A stretch of DNA of 44,533 bases from positions 1-44,533 of the IMG/VR virus record IMGVR_UViG_3300037963_005655; one strand, given 5' to 3'. Numbering within the stretch: position 1 is the stretch's first letter; each line of letters begins with the position of its first letter. Both the position numbers and the translations under genes were made by a program. Below the pieces are notes generated by a model. That model was given only the letters and a program-made list of their open reading frames with translations, searched no databases and had not been told where the DNA came from. This document shows, one piece after another, positions 20,001 to 29,354 of this stretch. The stretch is from a virus.

Positions 20001-23000
20001 TCATCATCAATTTCTAGTATATCACCAGGTGATATTGTTGAAATTCCACTCAAGGCAAAAGTAGTATCCGTTGCAGAAATACCTCCATCATTTCCGGTCA
20101 ATGTTTGAGAAATTTTAGTAAAAGCAATTGGATATTGAGCAATATTATCAATAGTAATTAACGTTTTTTCGTTTCTCTTTGCCATTGCAAATTCATGAGC
20201 ATTTCCACTACCCAAACCGGTAAAAGTTACAGCAGTTCCGGCTTTAGTTGTTGATATTGAGAAATTGTTGTTATTGTCAACAACCGCAAACACTTGCGTA
20301 GGGAGAGTTGTAAATACAGCAAGTGCAGAACTCTTATAAGTCATTGGAGAAGCAGAAACTCCATCAAATGTCGATTTTGGAGTGTACACTAATTCTTCTC
20401 CATCACTGAAAAAGTGATTATTAATTGAGAACTTTCCAGTAGAGGCATTAAGAACTGCAGTATCTGCAGGATTGAATTTTTTAGCAAAAATTGGAGTTTT
20501 GTCTGAAGTTAACACAAAATTATCTTGATTAATGCGGTCTCCATTTATTGCCAGATAACGACCAGTATTGACAGTTTCAATCGATGTACCATATGAAAGA
20601 TCTGGAGCCTGATTTAAAATATCCACATCAGAGTATAAGCATTCACTAAATGATTTTATTTCTAAATCACCACTAAAATTAGAATCTGGATAAAATTTTA
20701 GTAATACATTATTTCCATCATATTCTCCACCAAATGTTCCAATACCAATTGCAGTATCAAATGTTCCAATACCAGATGCTGAAAGGAATGCTGATTGCTG
20801 TATGTAAATGTCAGTTCCATCTTGAACCATCATTATCTGTTGAACTGATTTAGTAGTTCCAATTCCAACTTCAACTAAAGATTTGGAAGCATCAAATAAA
20901 TTTTTATCCAAACTTAAGAATGAAGTAGATACTCCAGAAGTTGTTGTAGAAAAACCTGCTTCATAAATTGCAGATCTTTCATTACCTTCAGGTTGGTCTG
21001 GTAAAATATATCTAAAAGTTCCAACACCAACAGCAGTTGTTCCAAATCCAACAATTCTTGTTTTTGCAATTACATTTTCATTAGACTCATTCTTATAAGT
21101 CAAATTAACTACACCAGAGTCCATATAGGCATCAAAAGATCCTAATGAATTTAATGATCTAGAAAAATCTTCAGTATCGAAGTAGAATTCTGCAGTGAAT
21201 ATATCGTTTCCATTGTGTGTTAAATATACCTCAACAAAATTAGACTCTCTGGATAATTTTTTATATACTTGTGCATTTATATGCAATGATTCAAATTTAT
21301 CAGTAGCAAAACCAATAACAATACTTGAAGTTCCTGCAGAAACTTCTTGACTACGAGATGTTAAATCAATAAATCCGATAGATGTTGTTCCAACACCAAC
21401 TAATTGATTATCAAACTTTTTATCAATATATTTAATATCATACTCTGTATCATATGGATCTTTAGGAGTAAATCTAACATAAGTGTCTCCAAATTCATCA
21501 TCTTCTAGTGAAAAATCTCCATACTGTTCTCCGTCAATTGTAGTTAATCCAGATCCTACATTAACTAATGATTGTTTTTCTAAAATACCAATATTTCCAC
21601 TTATGAGATCCTTTGCATAAATTAAACTTGTTAATTGAACTTGATTTTTTCCACTAACATCAGATACTTTGAAAAGATAATTATTATAAGATGATGAGTT
21701 ATCAATTTTAATTAAATCTTTAAATTCTGAAGGATCATCTGCAGAACTAGAGAATTGATCTTGAATATTATCAATTTTCAGAACGATATTTGATTTTGAT
21801 TCATTATAATTTGTTAAATTTTTATTTTTTAATTTTACAAATTTAGACTTGTTATTGATAGGATCTAGATCAACATCTTTTACCAAATCAAAGATGTTAA
21901 TAGTATCAACTCTGTTTTCCGAAATACAATCTTTAATTATTGTAGTTGTATCGGAAGTAGTTTTAATTCCAATTTTTTCATTTTCATCAGACATTACTAC
22001 AGTGTCTGAGAAGTTTTTGATTCCTGTTGAGTGGACTAAACTGTTAACAGGTGTTCTAATATCTTTCCACTGTTGCTTGCTATTGATAGAATATGATAAA
22101 TTTTGATAATAATCATTATCAGCAAGAACTTGATAATCTTCACTTAATTTTCCAGTTTCTTTTTCCCAACCTTCATCTTTTCTATTTGAAAACTTAGTTT
22201 CATAGAATCCATCATATTTTTCTATAGATCTTATAGTGGCAACATTTCCGGAAATTTTCCCTTCAATTCTTTCATTGGCAGAAAGATCATAAGAACCAAA
22301 CACTTTTAAATTTCCAGATTTGTCACTTGCAATAACTTCCAAATCTATTTCTTGATCATTACTTAGTAATTTTTCCCCCAATTCAAAAATTGATGGTGCT
22401 AATGATATTGAAAATGTAGGGTAATTATTTTTAGATATAATGTTTCCAAAAGAATCTTGAACTGTTTTGGCAATTCCTGTATTTGTTCCCAATCCAGAAA
22501 TACTAATAGTTACTTCATCGTCATTAATTGGTGGATTGAGAGTTTGATCTGTTTTATTTTTATAATTAGTTACCTCAAAGAATTTGTATCCATAATCACT
22601 AGAATTAAATCCATCACCATCTGTTCCGAATTTTTGAATACCCTCAATAAAAACTTGTTCCCCTACCTCAAAAGTATCTGTAGAAAATCCTATCGATGGT
22701 GTAGTTAAAATACATGTAAAAATACCAGTATTAGATGATTGAACTTGTTTGATACTAATCCCATTTGTATTATTAATGGTAAAAAGTTCTGCAGATTGAT
22801 CAGATATACCTTTTGGAGAAGCATCAATTTTCAATTCCACAATTGAATTTCCTGCTAATGTTGGAATTATTGATCCATTATCTAACAACTCTCTAGTGTC
22901 ATTATTGACAACTATTATTTGAGGTGCGGAGACATATCCAGATCCACCAGAAACTATTGTTGCAATTCCAATTGTATTGGAGTCCTTTAATACAATTTTT

Positions 23001-26000
23001 GGTGATATGAAAGCTTCTGGTTGTAAGGTTTTATCTGAAGAATATTCAAATCCTTCATTAATAATCCTAGTACTTTTAATTATTCCAATATCATTGGAAT
23101 TTAAAGAAACTAATAAATTTTCTCCATTTGCTGAAGTTATACTTGAAATTGAAGGTAATTTCTTATATCCAGAACCTCCAGATAATAAATGTATTTTATT
23201 TGCAGGTCCAGATGCAGTTAACGAAGTAGTAGTATATTCCAAATTGTCGCATTCTGTAGATGCATATGACAATCTCTCAGGAGACTTCTGTAAAGAAATT
23301 TGAAATGTTGACACTCCTAAGTTAGAAATGGTATAATTTTGATTATATAAACTATCTACGAATAAAATTTCGGAATAATTATTTACATCCGTATCAGAAG
23401 AACTAATAAATCCTGATTTTTCTAAAGAGTAATAAAGTTTTCTTGGTAGTTCGGGACTATTTTTTATTGTAAACGTTGCATTAGAAGATCCTATTGTTCC
23501 AGAACTTTCTAGATTAAAGACATCTGTAGATCCGGTAGACACAAATTCATTATTAAAATCTTGATCATAATAAACTTTAAACTCGTATCCAGATAAAGAA
23601 GAGTCTGACAAATCAAATAGTAAATTATTATTTTTTACAGATTCTATTCTAGGATTAATTTTAGAAATATTTTGAGATGATCCTCCGGTGGATGCAAAAC
23701 TTACAACTATTGGCGGATTACTTGTAGAATTAATTAATGTCTCACTTAACTTAATAATATCTGAATTAACTTTATAAACATAATATGAACCTGTTTGTAG
23801 ACCAGAAATAGTTTCAGAAGTTCCAGGTTCTGCATAATAATGTACTTTATCTCCAGTATTTAAATTATGAGAAGTAATTGAAATTTGATCTGTGGACGAA
23901 TTTACTGCTGAAGAACTAAATCCTATAGGATCAATTTCAAGATTTCCTGTTAGAGAATTTCTACTTACTTTTACACTAGTAGAAGTTCCAATACCAACAG
24001 AGAGATTTGGTTTTACGTTTAATGAAATTTGATCTCCGGCAGTTAATCCATGTGCCGTTGATATAGAGATAGTAGATATAATTTTTTCAACTTTTGCAGT
24101 CTGCTGGTCAAAATTACTTTCAAGATAATATTCATCGTTATCATCACCATTAGTTACGAAGTAAATTTCATCAGATGTTATAATAGTTTTTATTCCTATG
24201 GTATTTGGTGACTTATTTACAGCAAAAACAGTTGCTGGTAAATCATATGTTTGCCCAGATGGTGTGTCTGAGATAAGAATATTTCCATTTCCATTTGTCT
24301 CAAATGTAAGTTGTTGATTAGTCTGGAAAGGATGATTCAAAAGACTAATCCTTTGCATAGGTATAGATTCCTCAATTAATTCATTTCCAAAACTAAATGA
24401 CGTTGAATACCCAACTCCTGCTGTTGTACCAAGTCCAACGGACTCTTTTGGATTGAAATAAATTCTATCGTTAGATTTTGAATCAAAATAATCAAGTTTT
24501 TTATCTATTGTAAATGTTCTTGATTTGAAAGATACTGATGTCCCGGCATTATGTGCAATTCCAGAATCACCTCTCTTAACTCTCAAAACATTCTTATTTT
24601 GATATACATTTAATATTTCTAAAGTTTCTGTTCCAATACCAATACTGCTGCCAACTGAAACTCCGGGTGGTATTTGTGTTACATAAATTTCAGTTGTTCC
24701 TGCACCAGAGGATGATACAATTTCTGTTGTCAATCCAGAATTTGGAATAGTTGGAACATTAATTTTAAAATAATTATTTAATTCAACCAGTTGAGAACTG
24801 CTAATTCCGGTAAATCCAGATATTGTAATATAATCATTATCGGATAATGTATGGAAAGGTGATATGGTTGCTGTTATTTTTCCATCATTTCTCCAAGTAA
24901 ATAAAACATTATCATAAACTTCATTGGAAGTATTAATATTATTAATAGTTTTACCTTTTATTGAAGATACTCTGGCAGAAATTCCTCCACCATTTGTATT
25001 GGTATTATCAAAAAGTAGTGCATCATTTACTTTATAATTATCTCCAGAATTGACAATTTCTACAGAAGAAATAGATCCTTCCTGAACAGATTCAACGGAA
25101 ATTTTCTGCCTTTTAATTTCATTACTTTCAATAATAAAATCATTATCAGCATTTAACTCAGAGACTTTATATGGTAAAGTGTTTCTGGAAAGAGATGAAT
25201 TATTGAAATCAAATTCTTGATTTAAAGTTTTATTTTGTTTAATTGTATTTGATCTAAAAGAATTTCCAATGAAATATGGAAACTCTGGATTTCCATTGAT
25301 ATCAATTGTAGCGTGGTATGCATATACTCCATTTGGAAAATCTATTGTTTTTGCAAATCTTCCGTTATTTCTATCAAGATCTCCATTTTGATTATCATAT
25401 TTGTAATCTTCAACAAAAAATCCGAGAGGAAACTCTGTTACTGATGGTCTATCTGAAATGTTAGACGCACTCTTTGTGTATCCTGTTGTCATAGTTTTGA
25501 TTCCAGGATTAGTGCCTGTAGGATCTACAGTTGCATAGGGACCATAAATTGGATTTCCATCATATGCCCATCCAATAATTCCAGACAAATCACTTCCATC
25601 ATCATTGAAAGATGATCTCAATACATCAAAATATCCTGATACTGAATATGAAAGTTCACCATCTTCATCACTTAATATTTCATTTTGCTGTGTAGGTAAT
25701 TTTTCAACTTGATTTACTGTAAGTGATCTTATAGATGCGTTTAAAATTGCACCAGTTCCAGATGGGATAATTTCAATACTACTTGAAGTAGAATATCCAA
25801 TTCCAGCATTGAGAATCTTTACATCACTAATTTTTTCATTAGTAATTACAGCTCTTAGTTTGGCACCAGTGCCAGATCCTGTTGGATCAGAAACGATTAA
25901 TTCTGGAACTGAAAAATATTCAAATCCTCCGAATTGAAGATTGACTTCATTTATAGATCCATTTACTATAACTGGTTCTAAACTAGCACTTCTTCCATTT

Positions 26001-29000
26001 TTAAAAGTAAATGATGGTTTTTTCTCAACATTTAAAATATCTGATCCATACTTTGTTCCTTCTTCATAAAGATAAATTTGCTCAAGAGATCCCTTAATGA
26101 TTGGTGTAGCAACTATAGATTGAGATTGTGTTGTTGTTCCAAGTCCAACAGATGTAAATTCAACGGATACTTGTATATCAGGATACTTAAATTGATGCAA
26201 ATCTGTTCCTACAGATGTCAATTTTACAAATTTATCTTGCTCATAATTTGAAGAAATTGTTCCTCCAATACCAGCATCAGATAACCTAAAAGAATTATCA
26301 TCATTTTTTAAGATATAATATTGATTAGTTGTTGTTAGACCAGATATAGGTGTTCCTGTTGAAGAATATTCAATTATTTCACCATCAGAAAATCCATGAT
26401 TAATAAAATTAATTGTTCCATTAGATGTAGAAATTCCAGAAGGTTTTACTAAAAGTTTTCTGTTTGTGAATTTTCCACCATCTAAAACTTTTATTTCGGA
26501 GATTGTATTCTTTACATTTAAAGTTGCAAATTTCTGTATTCCGTTTAAAGATGAAGACTCAAAAGAAATTGTATTAATTCCAGATTGAAGATCTTCAAAC
26601 GTATTGAATAATTTAATAGTAGTATTATTATCTACTTTTGCAAAATAGTTAGAATTGTCGATTAATGTGGATACTCCCAATCCAATAGTAATACTACTAT
26701 TTCCATTATTTTTATAAGTAATTTCTTCTCCATTAACAAAATTATGATCTGTTAAAAAGGTAATCTGTGGATCGGTACTAGTTGTGTTTATACCTCCACC
26801 ATCAGTCGTTCTTCTTGCATCAAATGATACTTCCCTCCTTCTGGTATTAATTACAGGTTCAAATAATCCTCCAGATACATTTCCTCCAGTAACATTAATT
26901 GATAAAACTTCCTCAATATCAAAATTCTGATTATCAATAAAAATATCTTCAATAGTTCCAGTTACAACTGGTTGAACTAGTGCAGTTGTTCCAAGTCCCG
27001 CAGAAACTTCGATAGATGGAGGACTTATAACATCAAATCCCGACCCAGCATTTAAAATATCAACTTTTTCAAGAGGTCCGAAGTAAATTTTATCAAATGT
27101 TTTATAATTTGATATTTCGACACCATTAATCAACATTCCAATTTTTCCAGGATCTGTTATTTCATCAGTTCCATTTTTGATATTTGGATTTAATGCAAAT
27201 TTCTTTAAAACTTTTTGTGGATTTATTGTTTCAGATTTTTGAGAAGATGAAATAAAAGTATGAGTTTCTAAAGTGGAAGTTGAAGATGCAAATTGAACAC
27301 TGTTAGAATCTGAATCTAAAAATGATGCAGATGTAAAAAGTTTTATTTTTTTGGGGTTAGTGGATGAAACTTTTACATAGTATGATCCATTTAATAATCC
27401 CGTGAGAGGTGTGTTAGATGCCCTATATTCAATCTTTTCCCCATTTATGAAGGGAACATCAGTATCAAATAAGATAGAGGTATATAAACCTGTTGTGGTG
27501 TCTTGATCCTCAAGGCTTCCACCATTTGATGAAATTGATATTGAATTCAGTTTTTTGGTAATTTGATATGTATAAGAATTGTTAGATAATCCATTTCCCC
27601 AAGAAGGAATTGAATTTGATGCAACATACGCAAAATTGTCAGTATCAAAATAAACATTTTGAACATCGGAAATAATAGAATCATTTCCATATTTTAAATT
27701 GACAGTAGAACTATTTGTCTTATGAATTTTTCTTCTTAACTTATAATTTCCATTAACATTTGGAATAAAAGAATTCAAATTCCCTATTGATATTGATTTT
27801 GATCCATAGTCAATATCAGAATTAATAAAAGGTAGATCTGAAGTAGAAGTTGGGTAGATAACAGTATTATTGGAAATGTCAACAAATTCTACAAGATCTC
27901 CCTTTTTAAATTGAGATCTATCAAGAGTCGTATCAAAAGTGACTCCCGTGGAGTTAGTCAATTGACCATTAATGTTTGTCGCCCCAATAAATGATGAAAT
28001 ATTGACTGAAGAACTAGTATTGTAAATCCAAGAATTTGCGAAAATTTCTTTATATGTTTTATTTTGTTCCGGATTTTTAACTAAGCTACCAACATTTTTA
28101 ACTGTTATAATCTGACCTTCATCAACAGAAACAGATTTTGATCTTTGCACAAAGTTTGATAAAACTCCTGTCAATCTTAAAACAACCTTATTTTCTACGT
28201 TACCATTTTCATATGAAAAATAAGTATCATTAGAAAAAATATTATCAGTAACGGAAATAGTTGAATCAATTCCAGAGCACCCTAAAAATTGATTTACACT
28301 TTTTTCGGTATAAGTAATAATATTATTTCCAGAATATATTGTTCCAGTTTGCCCAAATCCAATAGTAGAGTCTACCGATATTACAGATGAACCTACACTT
28401 ACATTTTCGAGAACTTTTGAACTTGGAGTAATGGTAAAATTGCCCTTAACATTACTATTTTCAGCATATCCAACAAATAATCCCAATTTAAAATATTGTT
28501 TTTGATTTCTTGTAAATGCCTCAACAGAAGATATTGAAGCATTTGTTGCTTCATCAGTAGTCTTAATCAATGTTTGTCCAACTATTTTTGTTGGATCTCC
28601 ACTTATTACTTCAGCTACACATACTTCTCTTCTAATAAATTCGGCATCTGAAGGTTTGATTAAGTAATCTTCAAGATTAATTAATCTAGGAGTTTCTCCA
28701 TACAGTACATTGAACAAGATTCTAAATGAGTCATCTGTTCCTTTTGATTCATAAAAAGATCTAGATTCTTTTATAAAGTTTCCGACATTTATTTTTGAAT
28801 CAAAAACTCGATCTTCAAATCCTGGAGTATATGTAAATTTAATTTTTTTATAAAATTCACTTAAGAATAAAGAACTCAAATTTTGAACATTTGATTCCGA
28901 TTTATGAGAAGATGCTGTTGTTGTAGAAAATACTAGTTCTTCTTCATTTAAATCTTGATGATAACTAGTAATACCACTAAATCCGCGAACGCATCCAATA

Positions 29001-29353
29001 AAAGTATTTGCAGTAAGTCCAGTATATGTAATGACTTCATTATCAATTTTTAATAGTCCATATTGATTTGGAAATCCCTTTGTGCTAGAAACTGAGATAG
29101 TATCACTAGTTGCAGTAATATCTCCGGATAAAGTTGTTGATCCCACAATAACTTCTGGTGTGAGATTGTCCAACTTCAGATATTGATCTAGATTTTCTGC
29201 AACGTCAACTGGACCTCCCTGATATTCTTGAGAGATATAATATTGCTTCAGAAAATCTAATGTCTTAGGACTTTCGTCCAAGACATACTCTGGCAATTGA
29301 TTTGAAATTATATCCTGAATCTTGACTCTAGATTCAATTCCAGTTTGTATCAT
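17009..29353 (-). CDS. 7: Giant baseplate wedge protein in gp7 position, with embedded YHYH domain
   Basis: The product is 4114 residues, four times T4 gp7 (1032), which starts wedge assembly and binds gp10, gp8 and gp6. The assignment rests on position between gp6 and gp8 and on the N-terminus (VKIQDIISNQLPEYVLDESP, with YYISQEYQGGPVDVAENLD following). A region at about 1255-1370 carries GWAYDGNPIYGPY, LDRNNGRF and YAYHATIDINGNPEFPYFIG, which I recognise as a YHYH-type domain. At least four modules of the type ..IDNEVITYTG..CVRGFSG...H occur (starting near residues 85, 315, 1500 and 3050). GxGY units recur, especially near 3290-3480 and at the C-terminus. Two segments resemble the phage LNGxxQxPG domain (VFINGIFQTPT near 3250; IFLNGILQEPGESYVFDGG near 3660). 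It starts one base after the gp6 stop. Confidence 0.85.
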   Translation of the reverse strand: MIQTGIESRVKIQDIISNQLPEYVLDESPKTLDFLKQYYISQEYQGGPVDVAENLDQYLKLDNLTPEVIVGSTTLSGDITATSDTISVSSTKGFPNQYGLLKIDNEVITYTGLTANTFIGCVRGFSGITSYHQDLNEEELVFSTTTASSHKSESNVQNLSSLFLSEFYKKIKFTYTPGFEDRVFDSKINVGNFIKESRSFYESKGTDDSFRILFNVLYGETPRLINLEDYLIKPSDAEFIRREVCVAEVISGDPTKIVGQTLIKTTDEATNASISSVEAFTRNQKQYFKLGLFVGYAENSNVKGNFTITPSSKVLENVSVGSSVISVDSTIGFGQTGTIYSGNNIITYTEKSVNQFLGCSGIDSTISVTDNIFSNDTYFSYENGNVENKVVLRLTGVLSNFVQRSKSVSVDEGQIITVKNVGSLVKNPEQNKTYKEIFANSWIYNTSSSVNISSFIGATNINGQLTNSTGVTFDTTLDRSQFKKGDLVEFVDISNNTVIYPTSTSDLPFINSDIDYGSKSISIGNLNSFIPNVNGNYKLRRKIHKTNSSTVNLKYGNDSIISDVQNVYFDTDNFAYVASNSIPSWGNGLSNNSYTYQITKKLNSISISSNGGSLEDQDTTTGLYTSILFDTDVPFINGEKIEYRASNTPLTGLLNGSYYVKVSSTNPKKIKLFTSASFLDSDSNSVQFASSTSTLETHTFISSSQKSETINPQKVLKKFALNPNIKNGTDEITDPGKIGMLINGVEISNYKTFDKIYFGPLEKVDILNAGSGFDVISPPSIEVSAGLGTTALVQPVVTGTIEDIFIDNQNFDIEEVLSINVTGGNVSGGLFEPVINTRRREVSFDARRTTDGGGINTTSTDPQITFLTDHNFVNGEEITYKNNGNSSITIGLGVSTLIDNSNYFAKVDNNTTIKLFNTFEDLQSGINTISFESSSLNGIQKFATLNVKNTISEIKVLDGGKFTNRKLLVKPSGISTSNGTINFINHGFSDGEIIEYSSTGTPISGLTTTNQYYILKNDDNSFRLSDAGIGGTISSNYEQDKFVKLTSVGTDLHQFKYPDIQVSVEFTSVGLGTTTQSQSIVATPIIKGSLEQIYLYEEGTKYGSDILNVEKKPSFTFKNGRSASLEPVIVNGSINEVNLQFGGFEYFSVPELIVSDPTGSGTGAKLRAVITNEKISDVKILNAGIGYSTSSSIEIIPSGTGAILNASIRSLTVNQVEKLPTQQNEILSDEDGELSYSVSGYFDVLRSSFNDDGSDLSGIIGWAYDGNPIYGPYATVDPTGTNPGIKTMTTGYTKSASNISDRPSVTEFPLGFFVEDYKYDNQNGDLDRNNGRFAKTIDFPNGVYAYHATIDINGNPEFPYFIGNSFRSNTIKQNKTLNQEFDFNNSSLSRNTLPYKVSELNADNDFIIESNEIKRQKISVESVQEGSISSVEIVNSGDNYKVNDALLFDNTNTNGGGISARVSSIKGKTINNINTSNEVYDNVLFTWRNDGKITATISPFHTLSDNDYITISGFTGISSSQLVELNNYFKINVPTIPNSGLTTEIVSSSGAGTTEIYVTQIPPGVSVGSSIGIGTETLEILNVYQNKNVLRVKRGDSGIAHNAGTSVSFKSRTFTIDKKLDYFDSKSNDRIYFNPKESVGLGTTAGVGYSTSFSFGNELIEESIPMQRISLLNHPFQTNQQLTFETNGNGNILISDTPSGQTYDLPATVFAVNKSPNTIGIKTIITSDEIYFVTNGDDNDEYYLESNFDQQTAKVEKIISTISISTAHGLTAGDQISLNVKPNLSVGIGTSTSVKVSRNSLTGNLEIDPIGFSSSAVNSSTDQISITSHNLNTGDKVHYYAEPGTSETISGLQTGSYYVYKVNSDIIKLSETLINSTSNPPIVVSFASTGGSSQNISKINPRIESVKNNNLLFDLSDSSLSGYEFKVYYDQDFNNEFVSTGSTDVFNLESSGTIGSSNATFTIKNSPELPRKLYYSLEKSGFISSSDTDVNNYSEILFVDSLYNQNYTISNLGVSTFQISLQKSPERLSYASTECDNLEYTTTSLTASGPANKIHLLSGGSGYKKLPSISSITSANGENLLVSLNSNDIGIIKSTRIINEGFEYSSDKTLQPEAFISPKIVLKDSNTIGIATIVSGGSGYVSAPQIIVVNNDTRELLDNGSIIPTLAGNSIVELKIDASPKGISDQSAELFTINNTNGISIKQVQSSNTGIFTCILTTPSIGFSTDTFEVGEQVFIEGIQKFGTDGDGFNSSDYGYKFFEVTNYKNKTDQTLNPPINDDEVTISISGLGTNTGIAKTVQDSFGNIISKNNYPTFSISLAPSIFELGEKLLSNDQEIDLEVIASDKSGNLKVFGSYDLSANERIEGKISGNVATIRSIEKYDGFYETKFSNRKDEGWEKETGKLSEDYQVLADNDYYQNLSYSINSKQQWKDIRTPVNSLVHSTGIKNFSDTVVMSDENEKIGIKTTSDTTTIIKDCISENRVDTINIFDLVKDVDLDPINNKSKFVKLKNKNLTNYNESKSNIVLKIDNIQDQFSSSADDPSEFKDLIKIDNSSSYNNYLFKVSDVSGKNQVQLTSLIYAKDLISGNIGILEKQSLVNVGSGLTTIDGEQYGDFSLEDDEFGDTYVRFTPKDPYDTEYDIKYIDKKFDNQLVGVGTTSIGFIDLTSRSQEVSAGTSSIVIGFATDKFESLHINAQVYKKLSRESNFVEVYLTHNGNDIFTAEFYFDTEDFSRSLNSLGSFDAYMDSGVVNLTYKNESNENVIAKTRIVGFGTTAVGVGTFRYILPDQPEGNERSAIYEAGFSTTTSGVSTSFLSLDKNLFDASKSLVEVGIGTTKSVQQIMMVQDGTDIYIQQSAFLSASGIGTFDTAIGIGTFGGEYDGNNVLLKFYPDSNFSGDLEIKSFSECLYSDVDILNQAPDLSYGTSIETVNTGRYLAINGDRINQDNFVLTSDKTPIFAKKFNPADTAVLNASTGKFSINNHFFSDGEELVYTPKSTFDGVSASPMTYKSSALAVFTTLPTQVFAVVDNNNNFSISTTKAGTAVTFTGLGSGNAHEFAMAKRNEKTLITIDNIAQYPIAFTKISQTLTGNDGGISATDTTFALSGISTISPGDILEIDDEYMKIINVGLGTTASGPITGIGSSTIVEVERGHVGSTAASHTDATSTRIYRGSYNIVGDSIFFTNPPRGNSNITRTENNLKFETSDFTGRVFLRKDYTTNEIFDDFSDEFTGIGRTFAITVGGSNTTGIGTTGGNGVVFINGIFQTPTTENNPLNNFSIIDPTSVGYPPSPVLTLEYTSGYTSNSSSGTHTVTANAGGSTTDIEFDVTIGLGPSYPIGATPTINDGGTGYEVGDTITVTSPSWSSTDVVFTVTRVDGPSSIIFSGIRTDNSDPTSLLISESDVNQNQLPRGGVIISLGSTGGQGYAPLVGAAVTAIINGSGTITGLTTGITGGTFGSGYNSIVSIGVSIVDPTGNGSGAVITASPVGTGGTLTFNITNGGSNYSNQTQIFVSEPSYENLEVTGVSRVGLGPTTDTGIGLLLNINVGASSTTGIGSTYHSVNNFNIARSGYSFRKGDVFKPVGLVTAAGLTSPLSEFELTVLEVFNDNFASWQFGELDYIDSVKNFQDGFRVVFPLFYNGSLLSFQQPEDSSFDLQNLLIIFLNGILQEPGESYVFDGGTSFSFSVAPKPEDKIDIFYYRGTRGQDDLQVNNVPPTLEKGDIIRIYKNDTILETKTQDSRTIFDLTSSDKFETSLYVDEGIDEINLKPMSWTKQKIDRQINGEFVSKKRQSIIAQIYPTAKIIKDVGTSDTEIFVDDISNFGYEESNDVSKTYTFEGIIIDGKEDPSPANITATIGAGGTVSSLTIDPGNSGSGYVGSTVNIKFQNPLQIDDPQNVGVGTTATATATVTNGAITATTITNPGFGYTVEPKTIVPLPNTNFENLNKIETIRGFSGNVTEIEAVTPTSGHSKALKFTLDVSPNIFNSGSNTLDVGFPILIKNTTIGSGVTSVDDSNAAVVGIGTTFVDNVYYVRQISANGSVGIITCNIDSGTDVTGLTANGNTGTFSWGRLSGNSIRSSSPIAIGVSGKTVDVGLSTFPTIQRRNEGLRDTGALPETLN

Positions 29354-29354
29354 A

